Below, piece after piece: positions 1 through 12,450 of a stretch of 64,000 nt of DNA; within the stretch, counting starts at the first letter, position 1, and each line of letters begins with the position of its first letter. The stretch is taken from NCBI GenBank assembly GCA_951799445.1, contig OX637295.1, forward strand, positions 24,056,001 through 24,120,000, in the 5' to 3' direction. The notes beneath the pieces were generated by a model. That model was not told the origin of the DNA, did not search any database, and was given only the letters and a program-made list of their open reading frames with translations. Source of the stretch: Pseudisothecium myosuroides. Lineage: Eukaryota; Streptophyta; Bryopsida; Hypnales; Lembophyllaceae. Both the position numbers and the translations under genes were made by a program.

Positions 1-99
1 AGTGAGAACCCTAAAATCACTTCAACGCTTCATTTCTACACTTCAACAACTCCGGATGGCCAACGACTTTAACTACAATTTTTTATTTATTTATTCACA

Positions 100-420
100 A
101 TGCACCAATGTACGGTAGCTGAAGGTGGTTTAAGATTTTTTTAATCTCATCCGACAGCTACTGATTTTTCACTTGGTGGAGGGGGGAAGGAAAAGGTTGT
201 CATGCAATTCTCAGAAGATAGTTTTCTTTTCGAATCGGAAGGCTATTGATTTTTCGAAGTGGTTATTGTTTTCTTTTCAAATTGCACGACTATTATTTTT
301 TTAATTCACATCGCACGGCAGTTGAGGGTAGTTTTAGGTTTTTTTAATTTCATCCGATGGCTGTTGATTTTTCACTTTTGGAGGGGGAGGAAATAGGTTG
401 CCTGACAATTCTCAATGGAT
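100..420. repeat. Diverged tandem duplication, period about 205 bases
   Basis: ttttaatctcatccgacagc followed by gatttttcactt at about 138-170 recurs as ttttaatttcatccgatggc with gatttttcactt at about 343-378. Both are followed by a gggaggaa-type run. The flanking DNA from position 1 holds nothing else recognisable. Confidence 0.6.
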
Positions 421-464
421 AGTAAAGTTACTGATATAATCTAAAGTTAATTGTGAAGTGGATA

Positions 465-719
465 CTACACTGAATAGTGAAATTAGGTTGCCCGACACTA
501 ATATCTCAACATTCTACACTATATCAATGTGTACATTTACTTTAGAAGGATGCAGTAAAGTAAGAACTATATGTATGGCATGGATTGGTGCACTGATTCA
601 TGGCTCGGGATTAGAGATTGGCATGTGCCTCCATCTGGACAAGCATTAGTCATGAAGTAACTTCTATGGGGTAAGGCAACATAATTGTTAAGGCAACCCA
701 ATTTCACTATTTAGTATAG
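465..719. mobile_element. GAAATTAGG-type MITE, copy 1
   Basis: Inverted ends are ctacactgaatagtgaaatt (then aggttgcc) and ggcaacccaatttcactatt (then tagtatag). The related copy lies at 5984-6238. A 63-codon open frame inside has no support. Confidence 0.7.
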
Positions 720-880
720 TTTGTAGATAAGGTGTCAAAGGAAGGTTTAACTAAGAATAGTACTAAAGAAATACAACACCAACTCCATTATACCAAGTTT
801 GGGTGCTTCAATAAGTTTTGCAATGTGTTTTTCTCAAACTCCGGGTCTTGGTCCCTCATTGTAGGCACACACTTTCAGAT

Positions 881-1292
881 TAAGGTAGTATGCTATAAAA
901 CCGACCCTCCTCTTCAAACCGACCTTATAAAATGATACTAAATGGATATGAAGTGGTTCTTAAATGGACCACTTTAGCCATTAATTAAATAAATAAATAA
1001 AATTCTTTATTGTAAGAGCTAATCATTGGCCTTGATTTCCTCAAATCACTTTAGAAGTTGCAAGTGGACGCATTTTGGGAGACCTAGGGTCACAAATAGG
1101 TACCTACAACAGAAATCTTTGAAAATTCATAACTAATTCAAAAATACTTCAAAAAATATATAACCACTTGTGTTACGTTCGGCAAATATTTTTCTTTTGC
1201 TGAAAAATGAATTAGAAATATTTTTATTCATGCAAACCTATGAAAAAGGCAGACCAGTCCTTAAAGGGCCGCTTTTAGAGCATACTACCTTA
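881..1292. mobile_element. TAAGGTAG-type MITE
   Basis: The left end is taaggtagtatgctataaaa and the right end is ttagagcatactacctta, both bordered by TA (indeed TTAA). Inside are ccgaccctcctcttcaaacc and the phrase gacctagggtcacaaatagg. Copies of this subfamily lie at 26384, 34257 and 36117. Confidence 0.8.
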
Positions 1293-2154
1293 ACTCTAAT
1301 AACTTAAGTTAAAGCAATCCCAGCCAAACCAATTTTCTTTGCAAAATTGGGCAAGCTGTAGAGAGGCTTCATAAGAGTACTGATTTATATTCATTGGTAT
1401 TCTAATTGTAGCCTTTGATCAGTTTCATAGTCTTCACTCACTGGAAGCTTTTGTAGTACGATTTGTACCAAAAATATTTAAAAAATTTATAAGTTTTTTT
1501 TTGCCCATTTTGAGAGCAAACTTGGACACCTAAGGCAGCTAACATAATCCCATTTTATTCATTAAATCAAAAAAATAATACTTTGGTAGTGGATATGGGA
1601 CAAGAAGTTCAACAACAAATGAAAAATGACAAGGACGTTGGTAGAAGAATTTTTTGCCAAGCGATCTTGTCCCCTTGACTTGGTAATCCCTAGCGTACCA
1701 AATAGTCAAGAAGACAATAGGCCACTTAACCCAATCATTTTGGTTGTCTCGGCCATCTTGTCCCATGGGCATCGAGGTCATGTCTTGATCTCCCCTTTTG
1801 GTTCTTTCTCGAGGTTTGTTGGGAGAAGTTTCATTAAACCTGCCGGACGGAGCACGAACAACCTCAAATGTCCCCTTTTTAAAACAAAGAGATCGTTGGT
1901 TGCAATGGAAATTGTCCATGTGTTTAAAAAACAAAAAAAAAGAAAAAAAAAAAAGAGTTCCTTGGTTCAAGTGATCCCCATCTGTAGGACCACAGTGTGG
2001 AATATTGGGTTATGAATTTGTAAGAGAATGTGTGAAGGCCAGGAGTATGATCTCGAAGCACATGGAGATTGGAAAAAGCATGAACCTGCAGATGGCAGGG
2101 GAATTCAATCAGAACTTGGACCACAGTGTCAAAAGTGCCACTTTGGGCTACTGT
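1293..2154. other. Unassigned, no gene recognised
   Basis: Two overlapping opposite open frames (1539-1970 minus, 1626-2015 plus) are over 120 codons, but neither shows a domain and both run through A- and T-runs. A paired region around gcgatcttgtcccc/ggccatcttgtcccatgg suggests old repeat DNA. Confidence 0.4.
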
Positions 2155-2365
2155 GCCCTCTTTACTATTATTAGACCGGTCAAAATTCCATTGATCTTGG
2201 CGTTGGCAAATGCAAGGAGGTTCCAAACGCACCAAGAAACACGGCATTTGGATACCGGATGTTCAAGTTATAAAGGAACAAAGTTTGGTTTTTAAATAGT
2301 TTCTTCCACATAGGTACAAAATTGATTTTGGAGATGTACACAAAGTGAAGATGGTGGTTTAGGGT
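2155..2365. repeat. Dispersed repeat also at 5.6 and 32.9 kb
   Basis: Shared phrases are tttactattattagac, aaggaggttccaa, ccaagaaacac and gtttcttccaca. The copy at 5,590-5,810 is the best match; 32,880-33,030 is weaker. It is AT-rich without a conserved frame. Confidence 0.65.
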
Positions 2366-2570
2366 TAAAGGCGAAAGAAGAAAATTTGGCACGCCCGGTG
2401 CTTAGATAATTATACCCAATGTCATCGTAGGGGTTGTTTTGGCTCATGGACCCGAAGTGTGGAGTCCCATGAGGATGTACTAAACCATAGTGGCAATGCT
2501 CTAAAGTCACCTTCAATATCAAAAAGGAAACGGGTTGAGAGCTCACTTATTAAGCTTATCACCCTTTTAG

Positions 2571-2712
2571 AGTTGGCTTCCATATAGAGCTAGGGGCCAG
2601 TGAAGTCCACTGATTAGCGGTAGAGTTGAAGTCTGTTTTTTTTCTTAAATTTCCATTCTATCGTTGATTGGTAGGCTTCACTAACCTCTAATTCCACATA
2701 GAAGCCAATCCT
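2571..2712. mobile_element. Small fold-back element (about 140 bases)
   Basis: The left arm, ttggcttccatatagagcta, pairs imperfectly with the right arm, ttccacatagaagccaat. The arms are about 50 bases and take up most of the length. No second copy was noticed. Confidence 0.6.
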
Positions 2713-3296
2713 TACTCTTCCAAAATACAAACCAACACGTCAGTCATAATGTGATTAGAGCATGAAAGAGTGGTGATATTAAACCTACCCGAGATTTCTT
2801 GCACATGTACGTTGAACATACTTTTGGTCCTTTAGGGATAGTATTCTTTTAGTTATACCTATAATTAAAAATGTGTGCAAAGTTAGTGTAATATAAGACA
2901 CTAATTGATTATAGAAAATACTGCAAGAAGGCTCGCATTTGTTAACTTTTTATGGGTGGAAGTACACTAAGAGTACTCAAAAAGTATGTCACAATAGTAA
3001 AAATCTAAATATATATTTTTTCCTTTGGTAATTATGTAATAATAAAGCTAATTTTGGATCAATTTAATACATGATTCTAAAGACTAACATAATAAATTAC
3101 AGAAGACATTTATTTTTCCCCAATCCATATATACTTTGTATGAAGAAATAGTACTTTTGTAAAATTTTATTTTACGTCACAAACAGAGAAAATACCATGA
3201 TTCATAATTTTTGTAGATTTTCGATAAAATATAGGGGACTTTAGTACATAGATGTCACCTTGAATAAACAAAATTATTAGGTTTGACATATAAGGG

Positions 3297-3862
3297 CCAC
3301 TTCACACTGCATCCTAAATCCTTTTGAATTATCAAAATCTAATTTAAAAGATGGAAATTGGAACTTGGGGCTTCACACTATGTCCCAAGTCCCAAGTCCC
3401 CATCACTTCAAAATGCCTACATGGCAATACTTTGGGGAGTTTGGGCATCAAGGAAGTGGGATTTAGAGGCCAAACTAGGTCTAGCTAATATAGAAGTTCA
3501 ACATAGCCTCCAAGTCCCAACAATTTTTTCAATATTAGATGAATAGAAAAACACCATATGGGCTGAAATTTTCTTCAAATCTGTCCAATGCAGATTTGAT
3601 GCTAAAAGTGCCCCCAAAATGAGATTTTTTACTTTTGGGCTCACTTTTGGGGCACTAAATTGCAATGACAATATTATACAAGAGGCAAGCTGAGACTTAC
3701 AATTGAGATTTGGGCCTTGACATTGTGAATCCCAAGTTCCACATTTAGGGGTTTTTTTCCATGTTCTACGAACCAAGAAAGTTGGAATTTGGTCTTGAAT
3801 TGGGGCTTACAAATTGGGAGTTAGAAATTTGGGACTTGGGATGTAGTGTGAAGGGGCTAGCC
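3297..3862. repeat. Inverted-repeat element with cttcacac ends
   Basis: The left end, ccacttcacactgcatcc, and a second inner copy, gggcttcacactatgtccc, both pair with the right end gggatgtagtgtgaaggggc. The phrase cccaagtccc recurs at both sides. The border is uncertain. Confidence 0.5.
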
Positions 3863-4252
3863 CTAACTCTATAGATACAATTACATATACAAAACACTAT
3901 TTGCATATCTTGTTGTAGACCCATTCATGAATAATTTACAATCAGTGCAATTCCCTATTCACAATTTTTACAACCTCTACATCCTACACACAACAATATT
4001 TTAGCTAAACATCACTTATACACAACACAATTCTTTTCATAAATTGTAACCTCCTCCCCTTTTCTTAATAAAAAAATATTCTAGGTTAATAGAGTCTTGC
4101 TTCTAACAAAGGTATGTACTTCTAATGTCACTCATCTTAATCTCTTAGAATCAATTGTGGTACCCAGAATGAACCAACTCTTCACTTATTCTATCCATTG
4201 GTTGGAGTTTTATCTATTTACCTCCTTCAACAAGGACCTCAAAATATATTTT

Positions 4253-5176
4253 TTAAGCCCTAAAGTCCCAAGGCCTTTTTCATATCAAAAAAGCTCAAAG
4301 ATGCCATTTCTAGTGCAATGGGAACAAACTTAAGAAAATATTATTTTTTGCATATCTAGTCATGTAATTTTACAATAGACTGGTACAAAAATGTGTGGTA
4401 GAAATTTCAAATTTTTTGATGGCATAGATTGCAAGATATGTATATTCAAAGTGATGAACACATTGTTTATAGGTGTCGAGGCAAACTAGTTTTTAAGACT
4501 TTGAATCCGTTTAACTTAATTTTTCTCTATTTTAGATTTGAATTATAAAAATCATCGTGAAGAATTGCATTGAGAATCTATTGGAAAAAAAATTACGTGA
4601 TTTTCATTGTTTAAAAGAATTATTAAATAGAAGAAGGTAGGAGATATTAGAGGGGAATACAAAACCATTAATAGCTCTACTTAGATGGAATCAAAATACA
4701 CTATGGTGTTGAATCCCGATGGTGAGATTGTTCTAACAATATAACTACACTATGTGGAATTCTTTTGTGAAAACTATGAAAATTGAATTCAAAAATGAAT
4801 CCAATATGTCATTTTTTCAAAAAGATGCTCTAATTGCCAACAAAACAAAAAGCTCCACAATTTTCTCATCAACTATTTAAATAGAATGAACCAAAGCTTT
4901 CCAATTAGATTAAAAAATATTATGTATTAATTTTGTTATTATTGTATTTCAAGTTTTTGTGAATTTTTTTTGCCTCTTCTTTCAATTATTTTGAATTTAG
5001 AAGGTCATAGCTTTTGCTCTCAAACACTGAGTGAAATAGGAATTATATTTCCAAAAACCTTATCTATTTTTCTATCATGAATTTTTTCAAAAAATCGTAT
5101 CAAAAATTAAGATTACAAGAGCCTACCTAAATTACCAAGTACTTCTTGAGGAAACACTAGGGACTTTAGGGATTAG
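4253..5176. mobile_element. T4 element copy, A end left
   Basis: The left end is ttaagccctaaagtcccaagg, followed by the A-end phrase gatgccatttctagtgca. The right end is ggactttagggattag, whose border has mutated from TTAA to TTAG. It is 924 bases long and clearly older than the 6.7 kb copy. Confidence 0.75.
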
Positions 5177-5589
5177 TATTCTTAACTTACAAAATCTTTA
5201 AGTGTATCACTAGTGACAATATGATGTGCACAGACCACAAAATTGATCATGAGAAGACTCACAACTAGTCGAATTGGTCATATTAATGTCCTTATATGTC
5301 ATTTCCATGGTCTATATAAACCATGTTTCCACCAATGTGCTGCCTTAAAAAAGAAATTGGAATTTTTTCTTCACAAATTGTATTGGATTAGAATTTATCG
5401 TATTGTTTTTACTCTTTCAATGAATCTCTTTCATTTGCATCAAAGGAAAGGAAAAAGAAAAACATAATGTCCTATTAATTACAAGCTCCTTACATATGCT
5501 TGCTTCAAAATGAAGTTCCATATCTCTCTTTATATACTTCATTTACTAAGGTGGGCACCCCCCCAACCGCCATTTTTTGCTATTCTGCC

Positions 5590-5810
5590 TATTTACTATT
5601 ATTAGACTAGTCAAATTTCCATATCTTCTTGAAAGCTAGTGAAAGGAGGTTCCAACACACCCAAGAACACAACATTTGAATACCATATGCTAAAGTTACA
5701 CTGAAGAGTCCTAGTTTTTTTTGTAGAGGTTCTAAAATTGTTTCTTCCACACAGGTACATTGATTGATTTTGGAGATGTTCCTAGAGTGATGATGGCGGC
5801 TTTCGGTGAA
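5590..5810. repeat. Dispersed repeat, second copy
   Basis: It matches 2155-2365 through tttactattattagactagt, gaaaggaggttccaac and attgattttggagatgt. The surrounding 5,180-5,590 and 5,810-5,980 show nothing else. Confidence 0.65.
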
Positions 5811-5983
5811 TGGTGCATTTGGAGTAAGTTACTACCCCCCTTACCTTACATCCTCTTCAGGGCAAGGCGTTAAACCCGTCCCACGAAGTAGAACGAGCTG
5901 GGATAAAACGCAAGAAATGGGGGATAAATGTATAAAAAGAGCCCCCTATTTTGTGCCGTTTCTGACCTAGGCTAGACACTCTC

Positions 5984-6238
5984 CTACACAAAATAGTGAA
6001 ATTAGGTTGCCTTAACAATTAGGTTGCCTTACAACATGAAAGTTACTTTACAAGCCATTACAGTCAACAAATATTTCTAAAAATGTTTTCATTTGTAGAC
6101 ATGGAGGTTCATGAATCTCAATTACAACAATATCTAATTCAAAAGTAGTGTATTCTTGTACAATAACTAAACATATTTATTTAGTGTCACATGTCAAGAA
6201 ATTAGTGTGGGGCAACCTAATTTCACTGTTTTGTGTAG
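5984..6238. mobile_element. GAAATTAGG-type MITE, copy 2
   Basis: Inverted ends are ctacacaaaatagtgaaatt and aatttcactgttttgtgtag, better preserved than at 465. The aattaggttgcctta phrase is repeated next to the left end. Confidence 0.75.
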
Positions 6239-6632
6239 ATAATTTGGGGCCTCTGATTGCAATTATGAATTCAGAATTTGCAAAAAAAGATTGTGCAAAA
6301 AATCAAAATTTCCTGCCTTTTTCCAGGGTAAAATTCCAGCGTTTTCACGCAGCTGGGCCCACTTCCTGGGATGGGTTTACTTAACATCCTCCCTCTTCAG
6401 GTACTCCCTCTGGCTTCAGCTTCAGAGGGGGAGAGCCAGAGTTCTCTCTTCAGTTAATATTCTTCACTGACAAACTCTTCAGATCCTCAGTCTGCCTTAA
6501 AAAAGAGTCCAGATTATCTGTCCTAAATAATCTTCACTTCTAACCATCAAAGCATCTGGAGTTGCAGAGGAACCCTTTCAATTGCCCCAGAAAAAACTTG
6601 TCGGTGTCAAAAACTAAAAACTAAAAACTAAA

Positions 6633-8093
6633 AAACTGGCCCCTTGCCCACTTGAGTTTTTTCTAGCATTCAGTGGTGATAAGCTCAAGGGATCCTGGTC
6701 GCTGTGCCTTGGTTAACCCCTAAAGGCCCAAGGCCTTTTTTCTGCCAAAAACCCATCAAAACTGCCATTTCTATAGCAAGGAGTAAAAAAAAATGAAAAA
6801 TATTTTTTTTTCATATCTAACCATAGGATCTCAAACCTAACTAGTATGAGAATGTGTGGAAAAAATTTCAGAATTTTTGACCGCTCAGATTGCAAGAAAT
6901 CTGCGTTTAAAGTGGAAAAAACAAGTAATTCAGCACATTGCGGGATTAGATTTTTCGACTTTAAACATTTTTCACTTAAAATTTTTCCACTACAGAGTTT
7001 TGTGCTTCAAATCTTTATAGTGGAGAATTGAGTTGAGAGTCTAGGAAAACAAATAATATTAAAAAAAACTTAATTATCATTCCTAAAAAAATTATTAAGT
7101 AGAAGTAGGTACAAGATAGAAGGAAAATCTAAAACATTAATATATTTTAGATGGAATTAAAATACACTAATCCCAATGGTGAGATTGTTCTAGCAAGTAA
7201 ATTAAACCATGAGAATTTTTTTTTTTTAAATTGCAAAAATAGCATTTAGAAATGAATTTTACAAGTTATTTTTTTCAAGAAGATGCTCTAACTGCCCGAA
7301 AAACAAGAATGTCCATAACTTTCTCATAACAAATCCAAATGAAATGAATCAAAGCTTTCCAGATAGACAAAAATATAATCTACAAGAAAAAAAATATTAA
7401 AAAAAAAAAATCAAATTTTTGCCAAATTTTTCTTGCTGCCCAAACTGCCCAGTTACGAAAAAAAGTAACATATTTGGCCATAACTTTTGACTCCTATTTC
7501 CAAATGTCCTGAAATTTAGTACATATGAAAGATATTCCTTGAGCCCACCTTCTATAAAAATTTCAGCTTAAAATATGAAAATCTCTAGTCACACGGACCT
7601 GCCCAAAATTTCTATATGGCCAAAAAATGCAGTCCGGTCCTTTAGGGGTTAACTTAGGTTCTTCGGGTTTCAAAAAAGACAATGCTCGCTGTGTCCATGA
7701 TCGGCATCTTGAAGGCTTCCTTACCCAGCCGTACTTATTTTTTACCAATGCTTCTGTCTACAAAACCTCCATTGTGCGGACCGCACTGGCCGGGAGGTGC
7801 AGCAGTCCAAAAAACCCCTAAAAACCAAACAAACTGGCCCCTTGCCCCTTGCCCGCTTGAGTTTTTTCTAGCATTCAGTGGTGATAAGCTCAAGGGATCC
7901 TGGTGTGAAAGCTCGCTGTGCCTTGGTTAACTTATGTTCTTTGGGTTTCCAAAAAAAAAAAGCTCACTGTGTCCATGATTGGCATCTTGAAGGCTTCCTT
8001 ACCCATACTTATTTTTTAGGGATTCCATTTTTTACGGATGCTTCCGTCTACAAAAACGCCATTGTGAGGACCGCACTGGCCGGGAGGTGCAGC
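6633..8093. repeat. Tandem segmental duplication, one unit holding a T4 insertion
   Basis: Unit 1 is 6633-7803 with the T4 element inside; unit 2 is 7831-8093 without it. Shared text includes cattcagtggtgataagctc, gctgtgccttggttaact and ccgcactggccgggaggtgc. The units read alike across the insertion point. No gene is recognised in the duplicated sequence, although it is richer in GC than its surroundings. Confidence 0.88.
6713..7652. mobile_element. T4 element copy 1 (TTAA-bordered, insertion site proven)
   Basis: Reference copy of the main family. It is bordered by TTAA, with ends TTAACCCCTAAAGG and CCTTTAGGGGTTAA. The two ends differ inside. Here the A end (ggccttttttctgcc, then aaactgccatttctatagc) is on the left. 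The B end (gggcaggt... side, with ggccatatagaaattttggg in reverse) is on the right. An internal block near ggaaagctttgattcattt is shared by most copies. The related empty site lies 275 bases downstream, at 7927-7930. TTAA duplication with C-rich short ends is typical of piggyBac, and Sola3 also uses TTAA. No transposase is encoded. Confidence 0.9.
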
Positions 8094-9475
8094 GGTTTCT
8101 GCCGCAACAGTGCAAGTGAAAAAAGCTTATCTCAGCCAGGGCAGAAGGATGGATGACATTGTCAGACTGAGTGGCTTTGCCTTCAGTTTGCCTGCCACCA
8201 GCGTCCACTTCAGCCGCATCATCATGAAGCAGCAGCGCCATACTTTTTCAATGTCCTCTTCATCGAGTCATGAGTGAGGGAATGATTCAATGCTACCTTA
8301 CCACCCAGTCCAGTGGAGTCGACCAGCACCGTGGTTGGGAAGTTGCAAGGGACGGACACCACGCGAAATCATAATGTATGTAGGTGCATGTGTACGTGTA
8401 TTGGTATGCGTTTTTCAATAGACCCTCCTTGTACACAACATGACACTTACGGGATCGGGACGTTTCTCCCAAACACAACACAACACACTCACACACAGGC
8501 ACGAGAACTCAGCAAAACATACATTTAGAAGACAGTAAACATTAAATACAAGAAGCGAGGACGGAGGATCCTCAAAAAAAAAATCCCATCAATAGTCACT
8601 GCTCAAGACTGTGGAGGGAGGGGTAGCAACAATTGAAATTGCCCAACTTGAAGATCAATTGTTGCCTGTAATCACAAAATAAAGTGAAAAGTCAAAAAGA
8701 AAAAAATTGACATTCATAAATATATTGATTATGAATTAGACAAAAAAAACATTTGTTAAGCATCCAAACGTGGCAATCAATTACTCTGCTTCTGTGAGTG
8801 TTTTTTAAAAAAAAATTCCTTGCCGAGGGTGAATTGTGATGATTCATTCCCACATGGAGAAACCGATTTTCACAAACTATTTCAATCCATAGATTTTTTG
8901 ATTTATTTTTATTTTTCTTCCCAACGTGATCCCCGGCCACAATTCGATTCACCACCAAATCAAATCCCTGCTGCTCGACGTGATGCAAAGCTGCTGTGAA
9001 GGGGATGAGCCTGAGGGGGGCCAGTAGTCGCAGCAGCAGGCCCGGACAGTTGCCATTTGGTATGTGAACTGTACATGTACACTGCGAAGTCAGTCTTCTG
9101 CTGCTGCGGCTGTTGCCTCCTTCTTGCTTGCGGTGGCAAGCTGAGCTGAGCTGGGCTGGGACCGAGGCTGGCTCTGGTGCTCGACTGTCTGGCGTCCCCA
9201 TTCTCCAGCCTCTCCAGCTTCTTCACATTAGTTCGGGGTCACAAAGTGTGTGGGCACATGGATTGCCAGCCTTTGCACATGGTTGCCTCTGCCCACTTGC
9301 CCCCCCGGCCCCCCCCCTCGTGTCGCCTCCCTTTCACCCTGGTACATGCTTCATCATAGGCAAGCTCGATATGCTGCTAGTATTGCTCGACATGATTTTT
9401 AGTAGATGAACAGCAAAAGTATTTTGGGGCGCCCTGCAAGCGGTTGGCTCATGGGTGAGCCTGGGATTTTTGGAC
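7804..9475. other. GC-richer segment, no gene recognised
   Basis: After the local duplication (to 8093) comes about 1.4 kb of higher GC with CA/TG-rich (8,470-8,500) and CTG/CAG-rich (8,970-9,130) low-complexity text. Several 60-170-codon frames overlap on both strands without a domain. It may be an eroded gene or promoter fragment; I cannot tell. Confidence 0.35.
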
Positions 9476-9804
9476 TAAGGTGGGAGGTCCATAAATTGCT
9501 CATTTTAAGAGGTGAAACTGGATTTTGGGGAGGTGAAACTTATTTTTGAGCAAATTTTATATTGAAAAACAAGTGGAATTGGCATCTAACCCAAGTCGTT
9601 TCATGTCTTTTGGAGCTTTGTGAAATTAGTTATGAAATTTTGAAGTTGAAATGGCATAGGGCTCTAAAATTGCCCACCTCCTCAAATGTACTGATTGTTT
9701 GAGCATTGCTAAAGGCTATGAAAAAGAAACATGTGCAAATAGTCTACATTTGAAGAGGTGGACTTTCTTTTAGAGCATGAGCGCTTTTAGAACCTCCTAC
9801 CTTA
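9476..9804. mobile_element. TAAGGTGGG-type MITE, divergent
   Basis: Ends are taaggtgggaggtcc and aacctcctaccttа-like (cctcctacctta), with TA borders. The two flanks, ggctcatgggtgagcctggg and ggctcatgggcaagcccggg, resemble each other, so the insertion may lie between two older direct repeats. Confidence 0.65.
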
Positions 9805-10774
9805 GAGAACACGTCCTCAATAGTGGGCTCATGGGCAAGCCCGGGAGGGTGATCTTGAGCGGAATCGGCCTCTTTGGCGTGATCTGCCAATTCTGCAAAC
9901 CAATTTAGCTATAAACTACTTGAAATCACTCACACTTGATGTTTAATAGGAAAAAAACATTGACAAGTCCAAGCATAACATTGTTTTACCAATGAGACTG
10001 GGGGCCTTTTGCATCTTTGACAAGGGACCTGTCAGTGAACAAAAGTGTCTTGTTGATGGCTTGATTCTCATCCATTTCCAATCCTTGAATTAACTAATAA
10101 GTCCCTCCCATGTATCTAGCATAGCATGATACCTTCCTAATGTGGGGAGGACCATTGCCTAGTTATACAATGTTATAAATGCACATTGTTTTGTGGTGTT
10201 GAATGTCCCTTTTAAGGGGATAGTAGTGAAGGATTACTACCCACTCACTTAATAAGTAATTGACTTGCTAATATTTTTTTAATGTGCTTGATTACAATTG
10301 ATATGGAATTAACAATTGTATCATGTATCCTGTACTTGTACCTCTATACTGTACCATACCATTCAATATTCCATATATCATACTAAATCAAAGTCTTAAA
10401 ATTGGTTTTGGTTTTGGGAGGTGGATGGGAAAATTGAGTGTTTTATTTATTTAATTATTATTTTTGGGGGTGATTAAGTAATTGATAAGATCTATGTATG
10501 TCCCTTTTTAAAAGATAATGAAGAAAAGTTTGAAAACACATAATATATATGACCTAACATTGTCTAAAAAAGTATTTGAGCATGGTTATTGCTATTATAT
10601 TGTCTCATGTATTTGTTGGATCTTGTTGATATTAAAAAAAAATTGAATATTTCCTGAGGACGCATTTTTTGGACATTGTATGAATAAACTATGAATTTTC
10701 AAAGTGAAAATTCACAATATATGTGTATCTAAATTTGACCCGGCCCTAAGCTCTTATAAATAGTGACTACACAT
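9805..10774. other. Unassigned AT-rich DNA
   Basis: No repeats with clear ends and no gene were seen. Short paired phrases (gtacctctatactgtacc at about 10,340) are probably chance. Confidence 0.35.
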
Positions 10775-11995
10775 TTAATCCCTAAAGTACCAAAGTCCCC
10801 TCGGGGGACACTTCAGATTTCCGGCAGGCCCGTGTGGCCTCAAATTTTGACCTAATTTTTTGAAACTTTTTTTGAAGATAGGGAATCACAGTAGCTTTGT
10901 AAAAATATAATTTTTTTTTTCAATCAGTGCTCGGGAGCAAAAGTTATGGCATCCTAAAGCAAAAAAGCAGTTCGCCGGGCAAAAATAAAAAAAAATAAAA
11001 AATTGATTTTATATATATATATATATATATTTTCCCTCAAAGATCATGTTTTTGTCTACATTTGAAGCTTTGATTCATCATTAGAAGAGATTTGGGGGCA
11101 TTGGAGGGCCGTTTCAGGCCCGTTCCCAGATCTGTTCTCGATGCAGGAAGGGAGCGTCGGGCTGCTGTCAGACCCTAATTACCCCAAAAAAAAAAAAAAA
11201 AAAAAATTTGCTTTTGAAATTAAAAAAAAATAGTAAGAAAAAAAAAATCGAAAAATCCGACGTGGCACTTTCTCGACTACGTCAGCTTGCGCGTGTGGCA
11301 GAGTTCCCAGGCAGGGAACTGCCTGATAACTCGCGGGCTCTTAGAGCCCTCAAATCTCTTCTAATGTCTATTTGGACTAATAATGAGGAAGTTATGGACA
11401 ATCTTGTTTTTCGGGCAATTTAAGCATCTTAAAAAAAAACCCTTATAGAATTCATTTTTGAATGCAATTTTCAAATTTTTTCAATTTTTTTTTTACAAGG
11501 TCAAGTTTGTTTGCAAGAACAATCCCACCGTTGGGATTATGTTGTTTTAATTCCACCTAAGAGCTATTAACAATTTAGTGTTTCGTTCAATTTTGGACCT
11601 ACTTCTACTTAACAATTTTTTTATATGTGAAAATCAAGGTTTGACATTCTGAAAAAAAATTCCCTGACTCTCAACTCAAATGTTCAACATAAAAAAATTT
11701 AACTTTATGTTGTGTAGTACAGAAAAAAATCTACAAATGGCCATCAAAGTCATCTGAAATTACAGAAAATAGTTCAAAAAAACTTTTTTTTTCCAACTTT
11801 GAATGCTAATATCTTCCAATCGGAATGGTCCAATTTCTTGAAATTTTTACCACATAATCTGAGGCAAGTGAAGTACAAGATCCTACAGTTAGATTCTAAA
11901 AAAAAGTTTTTTTTGGTTTAGGGAGTGATTGCAGCTGAAATGGCAGTTTTCAGTGGTTCCAGAGCCAAAAAATGCCTTGATATTTTAGGGGTTAA
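10775..11995. mobile_element. T4 element copy, B end left, carrying a nested MITE
   Basis: The left end is TTAATCCCTAAAGTACC, followed by a subterminal hairpin (gtcccctcgggggac). The right end is attttaggggttaa, preceded by aaatggcagttttcagtgg. Removing the nested 288-base element at 11079-11366 leaves 933 bases, the family's standard size. A nearly continuous match lies at 27.0-28.0 kb. Confidence 0.85.
11079..11366. mobile_element. CATTAGAAG-type MITE nested in a T4 copy
   Basis: Terminal inverted repeats of about 20 bases are cattagaagagatttggggg and ccctcaaatctcttctaatg. The T4 copy at 27.0 kb reads gattcat then tctatttgg without a gap at this spot, so the insertion added no target duplication. 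The interior is GC-rich and related to 26773-27023. Confidence 0.8.
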
Positions 11996-12050
11996 GACAA
12001 GGATACGTAGGATTTGGTTGTAAAAACATATAACAATTGTGTGCAATTAC

Positions 12051-12361
12051 TGTTGAAGTAGTAGTTAACTCAGAGTTAGAATAGTAATTAACCCAACTAC
12101 TTCTATCCAGATGACTGTACTCCCAGTGCTACTACGGGATGACAAACAGTGGATGATTAAAAATTAGAACGATCTACTAGTCACCTTGTATAATTAGACA
12201 CCTAGTCTGAATATATATATACTATCATCTTCCCCGGATGTGGGGTAGAGGTATTCTCTTGTTTATATTTGTGTTGATTGTAATGCTTAGAGCTTGTGCC
12301 TTCACCACAGTCTGTGCCTTCACCACACGTTAGTTGTTACTTTTATCTCTCTGTCACAACA
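12051..12361 (+). repeat. 5' LTR of the copia element
   Basis: It begins tgttgaagtag and ends cacaaca. A TATA-like run (tatatatatac) lies at about 12212-12224. A 15-base direct repeat, tgtgccttcaccaca, occurs twice near the 3' end (about 12295-12328). It is two bases longer than the 3' LTR because of one extra TA in the TATA run. Confidence 0.95.
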
Positions 12362-12450
12362 CGTTATCAGCACGATAGCTAGTCTCTTTTCCTCTGAGTT
12401 CAATTGCCTTTTGCCCTTTCTTTTGTTTTTGCAATTAGACTTGTAAGACC

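Noticed and set aside
1539..2015. Overlapping 129- and 143-codon frames
   Set aside because: They lie on opposite strands over the same DNA, run through homopolymers and show no domains.
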